Shown piece after piece: positions 47,221 through 54,684 of a stretch of DNA of 64,000 nt. The stretch lies in assembly GCA_963837815.1 (NCBI GenBank), contig CAWIOS010000005.1, forward strand, positions 124,001-188,000, read 5' to 3'. The position numbers and the translations under genes are program-made. Every line of letters starts with the position of its first letter. Within the stretch, counting starts at the first letter, position 1. The notes below the pieces were generated by a model, which searched no databases, was not told the DNA's origin, and saw only the letters and a list, made by a program, of their open reading frames with translations. The stretch is from Fen-1273 sp963837815. GTDB taxonomy: Bacteria > Bacteroidota > Ignavibacteria > UBA10030 > UBA6906.

Positions 47221-47392
47221 ATGAACGCGACGAACATACGGAATTTGGGAACCGCTGTGCGTGGCCTGGGGGTTTTGCTCGACGAAGTCGTTTTTGTGGG
47301 GGGACAACAGTGGCGTCCTGTGCTACAGGGACGGGCGCCCCTCAATCTCGACCGACGATGGATGTGGATAGCATCATCGATATCCGATAACC
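47221..47392 (+). pseudogene. Nucleotidyltransferase-type toxin remnant
   Basis: MNATNIRNLGTAVRGLGVLL and DEVVFVGG look like the N-terminus of AbiEii-like nucleotidyltransferases. At the G tract 47298-47303 one added G continues as GGTTVASCATGTGAPQSRP, then TMDVDSIID, matching the family, before a stop near 47390. About two thirds of the gene are missing, so it is a decayed copy. The remaining space to 47521 holds no other gene. Confidence 0.5.
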
Positions 47393-47521
47393 TGCTCCCC
47401 CGGCAATCGAGACACCTTTCGCAAGAATGGGGGAATTACCTTTCTGCAAGGCATTTTTGAGATTCCTTGTGATTTCCCGGTCAATCCAAAGCCGCCCGCC
47501 CGCAGAGAGTACTTGACAATG

Positions 47522-47553
47522 ATGTCGTCATTTATCATTTTATATGACGACAT
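47522..47553. promoter_or_regulatory. Palindromic operator before the AAA_14 ATPase gene
   Basis: ATGTCGTCAT (47522-47531) and ATGACGACAT (47544-47553) form a perfect 10-bp inverted repeat with a 12-nt spacer. A TTGACA lies immediately upstream at 47513-47518 and TTATAT at 47540-47545 could be a -10 (21 bp spacing, longer than usual). The second arm overlaps the first possible ATG of the gene (47544), so that start would be inside the operator and ATG 47568 is the better start. Confidence 0.5.
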
Positions 47554-47567
47554 ACACGTCATCCACA

Positions 47568-48707
47568 ATGAACCCATCTATTCGACGCATCCTCAAGCTT
47601 CATGGTCTCCTGGAGAAGAAATCGCACTTTCTCTTTGGACCTCGCCAGACCGGCAAAACGTACCTAATTCACCAGGAGATGAGTGATACCCGCCTCCATG
47701 ATCTATTAGATTCCTCGGTGTTCGTGGCGTTGAGCCAGAACCCGGGCCGCATCGGAGAAGAACTGCAGAGCCGGACGCAGTTTGTCGTCGTGGACGAAAT
47801 TCAGCGGCTGCCCGTTCTTCTGCATGAGGTGCATCGTCTCATCGAGAGTAGGGGAGTTCGGTTCCTCCTCACCGGATCGAGTCCCCGGAAACTTCGCCGC
47901 GGGGGTGTAAATCTGCTCGGAGGACGGGCGAGAACCATTTACCTTCACCCTTTTTGCTGGAAGGAACTGGGGGAGCATTACGATTTGTTGCGAGCCGCAC
48001 GACACGGGCTCCTGCCGCCGGTCTACTTCTCTGACGATCCAGTGGCAGACCTCAAGGCATACTCCGGGTCGTACCTTCAAGAGGAGATCGTGGCGGAGGG
48101 AGCCACCCGCAATGTCCCGGCGTTCAGCAGATTCTTGCATGTCGCAGCTCAGGCGAATGGGACGGTCGTCAACTTCACCAACATAGCTAATGATGCTCAG
48201 GTCCCCCGCACAACTGTCTACGAGTACTTTGAGATCCTTAAAGATACTCTGCTTCTGCATGAGCTCCCGGCATGGACCTTTTCGAAGAAGAGGAAACCAC
48301 TCGTATCCTCGAAATATTACTTCTTCGATGTTGGAGTAGTGGCGTCACTCCAGGGACGTGAATTTCGGCCTGGCACCACCGAATTCGGGGAGGCATTCGA
48401 GACGCTGCTCATGCACGAGCTAATCTGTTACCGGGACTATGAGCTGGGAGATCCTCTTTCTTTCTGGCGATCCGCCTCAGGTTATGAAGTGGACTTCATT
48501 ATTGGCGATCATACCGCCGTAGAAGTGAAGGCGAAACGTAACGTTGGGGATTCCGACCTTCGCTCCCTGCGTGCTTTGGCGGAAGAGGGGAAAATGAAGC
48601 ACCATATCTGCGTTGCGTTGGAGCCACGTCGTCGTAAGGTGGGCAACATCATGATTCTTCCATTTGCGGAATTCCTGGAAGAACTGTGGGCTGGAAGGTA
48701 TCGTTAG
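47568..48707 (+). CDS. AAA_14/DUF4143 ATP-binding protein
   Basis: This protein of about 379 residues has an N-terminal AAA+ domain: Walker A GPRQTGKT (near residue 26) and Walker B FVVVDEIQRLPVLLHEVHRL. The DUF4143 C-terminal domain follows, with YSGSYLQEEIVAEG, VPRTTVYEYFEILKDTLL and the nuclease-like YEVDFIIGDHTAVEVKA near residue 330. Proteins of this family are widespread in accessory regions, sometimes near toxin-antitoxin modules, and their function is unknown. Starts at 47544 and 47568 are both in frame; the second is preferred because the first lies in a palindrome. Confidence 0.85.
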   Translation: MNPSIRRILKLHGLLEKKSHFLFGPRQTGKTYLIHQEMSDTRLHDLLDSSVFVALSQNPGRIGEELQSRTQFVVVDEIQRLPVLLHEVHRLIESRGVRFLLTGSSPRKLRRGGVNLLGGRARTIYLHPFCWKELGEHYDLLRAARHGLLPPVYFSDDPVADLKAYSGSYLQEEIVAEGATRNVPAFSRFLHVAAQANGTVVNFTNIANDAQVPRTTVYEYFEILKDTLLLHELPAWTFSKKRKPLVSSKYYFFDVGVVASLQGREFRPGTTEFGEAFETLLMHELICYRDYELGDPLSFWRSASGYEVDFIIGDHTAVEVKAKRNVGDSDLRSLRALAEEGKMKHHICVALEPRRRKVGNIMILPFAEFLEELWAGRYR

Positions 48708-48839
48708 GGCGAGAGGGGAGACACTGTCTTCGGGTCTTTGCCGAACCGACAACGCTGGCTTGATAAGTTAGATTGTTTCCGAAAAGCCAGGGGTCTCAGA
48801 TTCAGGCTAAACTTCCGAAAGACCGAGTGTTTGAGGGGG

Positions 48840-48865
48840 GAGACGAGACTCGAACCCGCGACGTC
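48840..48865. repeat. Partial copy of the tRNA-Gly 3' end
   Basis: 26 bp (GAGACGAGACTCGAACCCGC... in plus orientation) match 49357-49382 of tRNA-Gly at 25 of 26 positions, covering the T-arm and part of the acceptor stem. The neighbouring acceptor bases differ, so it is not a functional tRNA. Such 3'-end copies are the usual footprint of integration by a tyrosine recombinase. The two copies are about 517 bp apart and enclose a small antitoxin-like gene. Confidence 0.6.
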
Positions 48866-48900
48866 TTTCTCCGATTTTGATTCAATTTGCTTCAACCCCT

Positions 48901-49131
48901 TCATCTGGTCACATGACTCTCCAGTTGTGGGCGTTGAATGACGCGAAGAACTCTTCGAAGTCGTTGGCTACTTTCATATCCCGTTTCAGGATTGAGCTTT
49001 CCCCATTGCCTTCGGAGAATTTCCATCGCACTCAATCGTTCTTCCTCTGATCTGCCGACCCAATACTGTTCGTTCGGTTCGAGACGCCGGTAGTCTTCCA
49101 GGAAGATTATCTTGACGTTGAATATATCCAT
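48901..49131 (-). CDS. Small protein resembling antitoxin partners of nucleotidyltransferase toxins
   Basis: This 76-residue protein has DYRRLEPNEQYWVGRSEEERL and LSAMEILRRQW followed by SQRLRRVLRVIQRP. This resembles small proteins encoded just upstream of nucleotidyltransferase-type toxins (the pattern is recalled, not searched). Overlapping it in another frame, 48909-48977 reads MKVANDFEEFFASFNAHN, like the first residues of such a toxin, then stops. If that reading is right, the toxin gene has been cut off near 48909. This is uncertain. It lies between tRNA-Gly and its partial copy. Confidence 0.4.
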   Translation of the reverse strand: MDIFNVKIIFLEDYRRLEPNEQYWVGRSEEERLSAMEILRRQWGKLNPETGYESSQRLRRVLRVIQRPQLESHVTR

Positions 49132-49316
49132 TCTTAAACGTATTCATCGCTCTAATCGAATGCAAGGTGACTAGTGGTGGGGTAGTCCCAAGTCGGCCGA
49201 CTTCCGGTAGGGGGGAAGATGGAAAGTCGGTCGACGGCAGGGTGGGGGGGGTCGGGAGCGCCGTCGTGTTAGGGCGGCGACGCAACGCGATTTTCATTCG
49301 GAACCCCAAAATGCAG

Positions 49317-49346
49317 AAACGAGCCACCCAAAAGGCTAGCTCGTTT
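49317..49346 (-). terminator. Terminator of tRNA-Gly
   Basis: AAACGAGC (49317-49324) pairs with GCTCGTTT (49339-49346) and the inner sequence can extend the stem through AGCC/GGCT. The T-containing tail CTGCATTTTGG follows on the minus strand. It starts 6 bp past the 3' end of tRNA-Gly. The stretch 49132-49316 left of it, with a palindrome AAGTCGGCCGACTT at 49190-49203 and several G tracts, holds no gene. Confidence 0.6.
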
Positions 49347-49351
49347 CTTCG

Positions 49352-49423
<72 letters not shown>

Positions 49424-49576
49424 AGCGATAACTTATTTATTGACAGTTAGTTACAAGAAGTCTAGCATTTTCGAGCAACAAATATGCATCACAGAACATC
49501 AAGTCTCGAAAGGTTTTATTGAACTCACGATCGTTAAGTTGCTGGCTGCGAAAAGTAACTCAATCTGAACGAAGAT

Positions 49577-50107
49577 TCAAGTCCCTTTTCTCGGATTCTT
49601 CTGCCGACGAGCCCTTAATTTGCCAACTTCTAGATCGGCTTCTCGGTCGAGATCCTCATTTGTCCGTCTTCGGTTACCTTCGAGAAAGGCGTCGAGATCC
49701 TTTTTCGCAAAGCTTAACTTTTTCCCCCCTACCGTGGTGTGTGGAATCTTACTTTGGCTAGTCCATTTATACAGAGTTGAAGTTGAAATGTTCAAATAGG
49801 CCGCGGCCTGGTCTAGATCTAGGTTTTCACCCGCCTGTTGCGTCGATGCGCCCGCTGCCCGAGGGCGAGAAAAGAGGTAGTCAATCGCCTCGAGCCAGAT
49901 CTCGGCCTCCCGTCGCTTGCGCTGTGTTGCTTCATCCAGCTTACGATTCGCCTTCCGTTCCTGGATCCAATGGTCTTTCAGTTCTAGGAGGTCTCCAACA
50001 GGGGCTTTGGAAAGAGTCGATATCTTCTCCTTCAGTGAGGCCTTATCGGCTTCACGTTCGGCCGCGATTTCTTTCTGGAGCTGTTGGAATTCGTCCATTG
50101 TAGCCAT
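49577..50107 (-). CDS. HTH_17 (excisionase/MerR-like) DNA-binding protein
   Basis: This 176-residue protein starts with a coiled-coil-like region (LQKEIAAEREADKASLKEKI, then RKLDEATQRKRREAEIW) and has a MerR-type HTH_17 domain near residues 96-145 (LDQAAAYLNISTSTLYKWTSQ, IPHTTVGGKKLSFAKKDLDAF). Such proteins often act as excisionases or regulators of mobile elements. It lies directly downstream of the SPL-MCM gene on the same strand. Four 8-bp tandem repeats stand 34-65 bp upstream of its start. Confidence 0.82.
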   Translation of the reverse strand: MATMDEFQQLQKEIAAEREADKASLKEKISTLSKAPVGDLLELKDHWIQERKANRKLDEATQRKRREAEIWLEAIDYLFSRPRAAGASTQQAGENLDLDQAAAYLNISTSTLYKWTSQSKIPHTTVGGKKLSFAKKDLDAFLEGNRRRTNEDLDREADLEVGKLRARRQKNPRKGT

Positions 50108-50140
50108 AATTGGCCCTTTGTGAGTTCACGGCACATTGAA

Positions 50141-50172
50141 TCTGGACATCCGGACATCTGGACATCTGGACA
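50141..50172. repeat. Four 8-bp tandem repeats TCYGGACA
   Basis: TCTGGACA, TCCGGACA, TCTGGACA and TCTGGACA are directly adjacent (50141-50172). They lie in the short gap between the SPL-MCM gene and the HTH_17 gene, 34 bp before the latter's start. They may bind the HTH_17 protein or serve as iterons. Confidence 0.75.
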
Positions 50173-50240
50173 CGGCTGTTTCATGCTCCGGAGCCTTGAA
50201 ATATGCCAATTTCGAGATCTTCTGCCCTTCTGGAGGCCCA

Positions 50241-52838
50241 TCATTTCGGGGACCACGCCCCTTTTGGCTTGGTAAGGGGATGCCATCCCAAGGCGTCCAG
50301 GTCCCGCCGGATAGTTCTATTGTCGATTTCACCATCCATCTTTGAGGCGAGGTGTTCGAGAACCTCATCTAGCAGAAATCTCTTGCCACGAAACTCAGCT
50401 TCAATGATAGCGCGTCTCTTTTCCCTGTCGTTGATGCTTGGTTTCTCTTCGGGGATGTCCTCGAGGTGGATGCTCTTGATGAAGTCCACTTTATCCTGAA
50501 CGAACCTAAGCGCAAAGTCTGCGTATTCAATGGCCGACTGCCGAGACGCATTGGCCGTTGTGACCGCCTTCGTAAGCTTGAAGGCAGATCTCATGATCCG
50601 AAGGCGCATGTCCTCAACCAATCTCTGCAGCGGGTCTGGCACTTCGGCCAACATCGCAGTCACCCTCGAGTGTATGTGATCTCTCACATTTTTCGGGTTC
50701 TCTATCACCCTGTATTCGGACCTCAAGAACGCTATGAGGTACTTCAGGCGCATTTGCCAAGGTTCGGTGTTTGACCTTTCGTTTCGCCCCATAACATCAA
50801 AGTTGTCAGTCATGCCTGAGGCAGTTGCCATAGCGCGGGCCTCATTTCTAGGAATTTCAACGATGTAGTCAAACCGAGCAAGCATGTTGACGGGAATGTC
50901 GATATCAGTGAACGAATTGAAATGTCCCGATGGATCGATCTGGCTGTACTTGTTCATATCAAGAAGGAGGGCAGTCTCAGTAGGATGGACGGTTGCGGCG
51001 GTCGTGCTCTCCACAACTTGGCCCTCCTCCATCATGCGGACGAATATACCACAGACCGCCTTTCGTGTTTCAGCACGCACTTCATGGAATTCCTGGATGC
51101 ACACAACTCCATCGTTATTTATTGGTAAGATCCCGGGTTCGCTGATGTTTCTCTTAGATTTCGATTTCACCGTTCCAACCAGGCCTGCGACTGTTACTTT
51201 CCGGCCACTTGAACTGATTTCCTGTCCTATGGTATTCAGGATCAAAGCGGCTCTTGTCAAATAGGATTTTCCGACGTTTGGAGGCCCGATTATCAGGCCG
51301 TGGAGTTTTTCAAGGGTATCACCGCGGCCTTGGGAAAGTGATTGAAGGATGACAAACTCTAGTGCCCTCTCGAGTTCGTGAGCTTCAATCAGCGCCTGAA
51401 TGTGAAGCCCTTGTGCTACTTCCTGCTTGATGTAATTGATGACCCCGTTCGTGCCTGGGTGGGCTCTTAGGATCGAATACGGGTGGTCCACTGGAATTCC
51501 ATGTCGCCTGCCGCCTACCACTACTCCAAAACCAGTGGGACTTTCCTCGGTCGGCGTCCAGGGGACAAGGTCGATAGGGCTGACGTCGGTAGAGATGTCG
51601 TGAAGATAGAATCGGGGTTTAGGCTTATTTGTTTTTGTTTTTTTCTTTGGGTAGAAAGGCACAATGGTACCGAAGAAAGTGCACCGGGTGCGGTCCCGGT
51701 GTAGTCTCCCGAGATCGGTCATCACGCACGCCTCTTGAAACTCGAGCGACTCGATCGTTGTGCCTTGCGTGTCTTCAATTTCTATGCCACGTAAACTTGC
51801 CGTCCCGCCGTGTTGCAGCCCAAATGCTGTAACTGGGTGGAACCGAGAAATGCGTCCAATGATCTTAACCGGGCGAAAGTATGCATCGCGCGCGAGAAGA
51901 TCATTGAGAGTGTGAACTTCTTCAGTTTGCCATCCGTCATCAACATTCAGGCTGATAACGTCTCCGTCGTGGACCTCTACAACTGTAGCCATTCGGCGAA
52001 GCTCATCGACGGCATCCGCAAAAGGCTCGAGCGGGACATAATCGTCGTACTCTCCAATTATTGACTCGACAGTATCGAAATCCTGCGGGCGAATTGAATT
52101 CCAGTAAGGGATATTTTCCTCCGTCTCGGAATCAGTCTCCGAGGTACCAATTACTCCTTCTTCACTCGGTTCGACGTCATCACTTGGAATGGGGGTCTCG
52201 TCACGCCTTAAGTCTGACCCAGTTTCGGCCCTTTCCTCCCGGCCGGGGTCGTCGTGATTCGAGGGCTTACGATTCTCTCCCGCAGGTTCATGGACTCGGT
52301 TTCCAAGTTCCTCGTCTGTATTCATGCCCAAACTCTCCCATAGATCTGGTGTTTCCGACCCCAACGCGATCGGGATATCGCGGATTGACTTGATTTCTGC
52401 GATCAATTCAGAATAGAAGTCTCTTCGTGTCTCAGGATCGTAGCGATTCTTAGAGTCTGGTGCTACTGGGTGCACGAGAGTATGCGGAGCGTCAAACAGC
52501 TTAGTATCCGGGAAATGCATCCGGACCATTCCCTTTAATTGATCTGTATAGCGTGCGCTGCCGAGGATGATCTTCTGGATGCGACTTGGGTCCAATTCCG
52601 TAAGTGCACTGCGAACGAGCTGCTTATAATCCTCAAGGTAATTCTCGTAGGTAAGGATGGGCTCCAGAACGAGGCTAAGCGCGTACCCTTTGGCTTCCTG
52701 GATCCTACGCGCAGCATGTATCCGTTCGTCTAGCGAAGCGGTGCCATGCTCAAACTCATTGATTGCATGGCTGGGGCTCAGTGTGATATTGAATCTCGCG
52801 CGATTCTTGACCGTCATATCGGAGGAATCCGTCAACAT
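50241..52838 (-). CDS. Radical-SAM (SPL-like) C-terminal half fused to an MCM-like AAA+ ATPase
   Basis: This 865-residue frame begins with the C-terminal part of a spore-photoproduct-lyase-like protein (residues about 10-172: ARFNITLSPSHAINEFE, GTASLDERIHAARRIQEA, then SARYTDQLKGMV). It continues through an acidic linker (about 173-245), an OB-like region, and an MCM-like ATPase with Walker A GPPNVGKS (518-525), Walker B VVCIQEF (Asp replaced by Gln582; Glu583 kept), and arginine-finger segment MLARFD (652-657). The last 65 residues (RRAIIEAEFRGKRFLLDEV, then DNRTIRRDLDALG) look like a winged helix. The N-terminal half of the same SPL domain is in the overlapping frame 52756-53649. One extra base there would explain the split, making one protein of about 1,130 residues. 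Confidence 0.8.
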   Translation of the reverse strand: MLTDSSDMTVKNRARFNITLSPSHAINEFEHGTASLDERIHAARRIQEAKGYALSLVLEPILTYENYLEDYKQLVRSALTELDPSRIQKIILGSARYTDQLKGMVRMHFPDTKLFDAPHTLVHPVAPDSKNRYDPETRRDFYSELIAEIKSIRDIPIALGSETPDLWESLGMNTDEELGNRVHEPAGENRKPSNHDDPGREERAETGSDLRRDETPIPSDDVEPSEEGVIGTSETDSETEENIPYWNSIRPQDFDTVESIIGEYDDYVPLEPFADAVDELRRMATVVEVHDGDVISLNVDDGWQTEEVHTLNDLLARDAYFRPVKIIGRISRFHPVTAFGLQHGGTASLRGIEIEDTQGTTIESLEFQEACVMTDLGRLHRDRTRCTFFGTIVPFYPKKKTKTNKPKPRFYLHDISTDVSPIDLVPWTPTEESPTGFGVVVGGRRHGIPVDHPYSILRAHPGTNGVINYIKQEVAQGLHIQALIEAHELERALEFVILQSLSQGRGDTLEKLHGLIIGPPNVGKSYLTRAALILNTIGQEISSSGRKVTVAGLVGTVKSKSKRNISEPGILPINNDGVVCIQEFHEVRAETRKAVCGIFVRMMEEGQVVESTTAATVHPTETALLLDMNKYSQIDPSGHFNSFTDIDIPVNMLARFDYIVEIPRNEARAMATASGMTDNFDVMGRNERSNTEPWQMRLKYLIAFLRSEYRVIENPKNVRDHIHSRVTAMLAEVPDPLQRLVEDMRLRIMRSAFKLTKAVTTANASRQSAIEYADFALRFVQDKVDFIKSIHLEDIPEEKPSINDREKRRAIIEAEFRGKRFLLDEVLEHLASKMDGEIDNRTIRRDLDALGWHPLTKPKGAWSPK

Positions 52839-53649
52839 AGCTGGATCTCGACCGAATGGTGAACTTGAATCGAGGATACTTCTGGACCATTGACATCAGG
52901 AAGGCGCTATTGTCCGTCAGGTGATCCACTGCAAGGAAATCATTGAATTCTGACGCTGTGAGTGTGAGCGGATACTTGAGATTGTGGGAGTACCACTCCT
53001 TGATTGTATCACGATCGCGCCTGAAACGTGTCGCGTCGATCTGAAACGTGGTGTTGTTTTCGTTGAGTTGTTCGACGAGATTGTTCTGACCAAGGGAATA
53101 TCGATCGATTGCTTCTGCATCACTCGTCACATGGGCGCCGACGAAGAGATCCCTGAGCCAATCGGCAGTCTCCTTGAACCGATCCGGAAGCTTGATAAGG
53201 CGGGTACCAAAGTAGTGAGACAGATGAGTCCAGAGGGTGAGTATCGCTGCATGAGCTGCGGGTGAAGAGGCGATCTCATGCTCGGCCTTATCGAGATTCG
53301 TGTAGAAGTAGTGCTCTGGAGTCTGGTTTGTTTGCAGATAGCAGAATTCACAGTTGTTGGCGCACATCCACGATAAATTGAGGACCGTCGTGAGGGATTC
53401 GACAATATTGCCAGGAGAATCAAACGTTCGAATGAAGTCCTCAGATCGCTCAGAGATTATCGCCGATTCCTTCATGTACAGAAACTTCTCGCGAGGGGAG
53501 CTGACGGGATACGTGAAATCCGGGGAGGGGAGGTATTCGACGGCTATTGCAGGATCCAGCTTCTTCGCCCGTTCGATGATTTCAGCAGTCTTCCGGGAGT
53601 GCTTTGATTGGGGCTTGACGAGAAGACGTTTGGGAATGAAGAGGCTCAT
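52756..53649 (-). CDS. Spore-photoproduct-lyase-like radical SAM protein, N-terminal part
   Basis: Over about 290 residues this frame carries the SPL family start, the canonical radical SAM CxxxCxxC as CANNCEFCYLQT (near residue 116), and the following barrel segments up to FKFTIRSRSSYVDGFL. At that point the family continues in the overlapping frame 50241-52838. The family cluster binds an iron-sulfur cluster and SAM to start radical chemistry; in SPL the substrate is a thymine dimer in spore DNA. Here a role in a mobile element's DNA replication or repair is inferred from the fusion to an MCM-like ATPase. The last 25 codons of this frame are probably read out of frame. Confidence 0.8.
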   Translation of the reverse strand: MSLFIPKRLLVKPQSKHSRKTAEIIERAKKLDPAIAVEYLPSPDFTYPVSSPREKFLYMKESAIISERSEDFIRTFDSPGNIVESLTTVLNLSWMCANNCEFCYLQTNQTPEHYFYTNLDKAEHEIASSPAAHAAILTLWTHLSHYFGTRLIKLPDRFKETADWLRDLFVGAHVTSDAEAIDRYSLGQNNLVEQLNENNTTFQIDATRFRRDRDTIKEWYSHNLKYPLTLTASEFNDFLAVDHLTDNSAFLMSMVQKYPRFKFTIRSRSSYVDGFLRYDGQESREIQYHTEPQPCNQ

Positions 53650-53722
53650 GTCTGGTAGACACCTTCATGCCGGGGAGAAAAGGACCACTCTTAAGGGCGG
53701 TCCAAACCGTTTCGCATTTCAC

Positions 53723-53959
53723 CTACTTGGCTGGCGGTGGTTCATCGGTTTGTGTTGGCTGTTGTTTATTCAACCTGGCTAGCCTTTCCATTCGATAGTC
53801 ATATATGGCCTTGTGCATTGCCGCTACGACAGGCGCGAATATTCGACGCAATTCTTCTGAGCCTTGTTCGTACAAAATTAACCATTTCTCCATTTCCTTT
53901 ATATCCAGCTCAATTTGTTCGTCGTATGTGAGTGGTAGCTTCGGTTTGCGCTTTGCCAC
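53723..53959 (-). CDS. Small charged protein of unknown function
   Basis: This 78-residue protein (MAKRKPKLPLTYDEQIELDI, then MEKWLILYEQGSEELRRIFAP) is helical and charged with a Pro-rich tail. I do not recognise it. It lies between the SPL-like gene and the HTH repressor gene on the same strand, with a TGATCC Shine-Dalgarno-like sequence ahead of the ATG; probably part of the same operon. Confidence 0.5.
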   Translation of the reverse strand: MAKRKPKLPLTYDEQIELDIKEMEKWLILYEQGSEELRRIFAPVVAAMHKAIYDYRMERLARLNKQQPTQTDEPPPAK

Positions 53960-53988
53960 TTGATCCTCCTAGTCTGCTTAGTCAGGTC

Positions 53989-54393
53989 CTATCCTCGTGA
54001 TATCAATGCCTCCATCACGTTGAGTATCTTCTGCTTTTCTTCGTCTGTGAACTTCCGTCTCCCCGATCGGGCAAGCACGCCACGCAGGCCCTCCAATAGT
54101 CCCTGAACTTCATTTCTCGGCTCGGGAGATTCAGCCTTGTCAAAGACTAGCCTTTTCCTCATTGCGTCAAACGTCACAGTGTACCGATTACCGTCTGCCA
54201 GGGATCTGATCGTATCGCGTCTGACTGGCCTCCTGTTGCCACTCGGTTTCTTCTTGAGAATAGCGTACAATGTCGTAGGGTGCAAGCCGGTTCGTTCAGC
54301 GAGCTCGAATATAGAGATTCCCTCGGCCGCGGCTAGCCTCAGGATCAGGCGCTGAACCCCCTGAATATCGTCATTTTCAATGATTTGAGCCAT
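53989..54393 (-). CDS. HTH-type transcriptional regulator
   Basis: This 134-residue protein has an N-terminal XRE-like helix-turn-helix (LILRLAAAEGISIFELAERT, then GLHPTTLYAILKKKP) and a C-terminal helical region with EKQKILNVMEALIS. It is transcribed away from the DUF5131 gene. The palindrome CTTGATTTAATCAAG lies 45 bp ahead of its start and overlaps the -35 boxes in both directions, so it is the likely autoregulator and switch of the element. Confidence 0.8.
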   Translation of the reverse strand: MAQIIENDDIQGVQRLILRLAAAEGISIFELAERTGLHPTTLYAILKKKPSGNRRPVRRDTIRSLADGNRYTVTFDAMRKRLVFDKAESPEPRNEVQGLLEGLRGVLARSGRRKFTDEEKQKILNVMEALISRG

Positions 54394-54422
54394 GCCGGGG
54401 GATGTTTTGTTGGTCAGTTTTA

Positions 54423-54467
54423 ATGATAATGATTTAACTTGATTTAATCAAGAAAAATGAGTACAAT
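54423..54467. promoter_or_regulatory. Divergent promoters sharing one palindromic operator
   Basis: Palindrome CTTGATTTAATCAAG (54438-54452) holds a -35 box for each direction. Plus strand: TTGATT (54439-54444), 17 bp, TACAAT (54462-54467). Minus strand: TTGATT (54446-54451 reversed), 17 bp, TATCAT (54423-54428). The minus-strand transcript would start about 20 bp before the HTH gene. The plus-strand gene (DUF5131) starts 218 bp downstream, leaving a long leader in which I see no other gene. Confidence 0.7.
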
Positions 54468-54684
54468 AATAATAGGACCACTGGTTCCGTATACCATGAA
54501 ACGTTGGACATAGAATCGGATATTTGATCGACGCCTTCCCGCGTAGTTCCTCCCTCTCTCTCCAACCGTAACTCGTAAGAAACCCCCTTTTGAAGTGCGA
54601 ACGATCATTCCGTTCGATGTATCGCGCCGGCAAAGTGTCACCGCGAGACCTGTAGTATGATTCAAGAAGACCAACACATATGTA

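Noticed and set aside
48840..48865. Second functional tRNA
   Set aside because: Only the T-arm and part of the acceptor stem are present; no anticodon arm.
50141..50172. 8-bp tandem repeats as CRISPR
   Set aside because: Repeats are directly adjacent without spacers.
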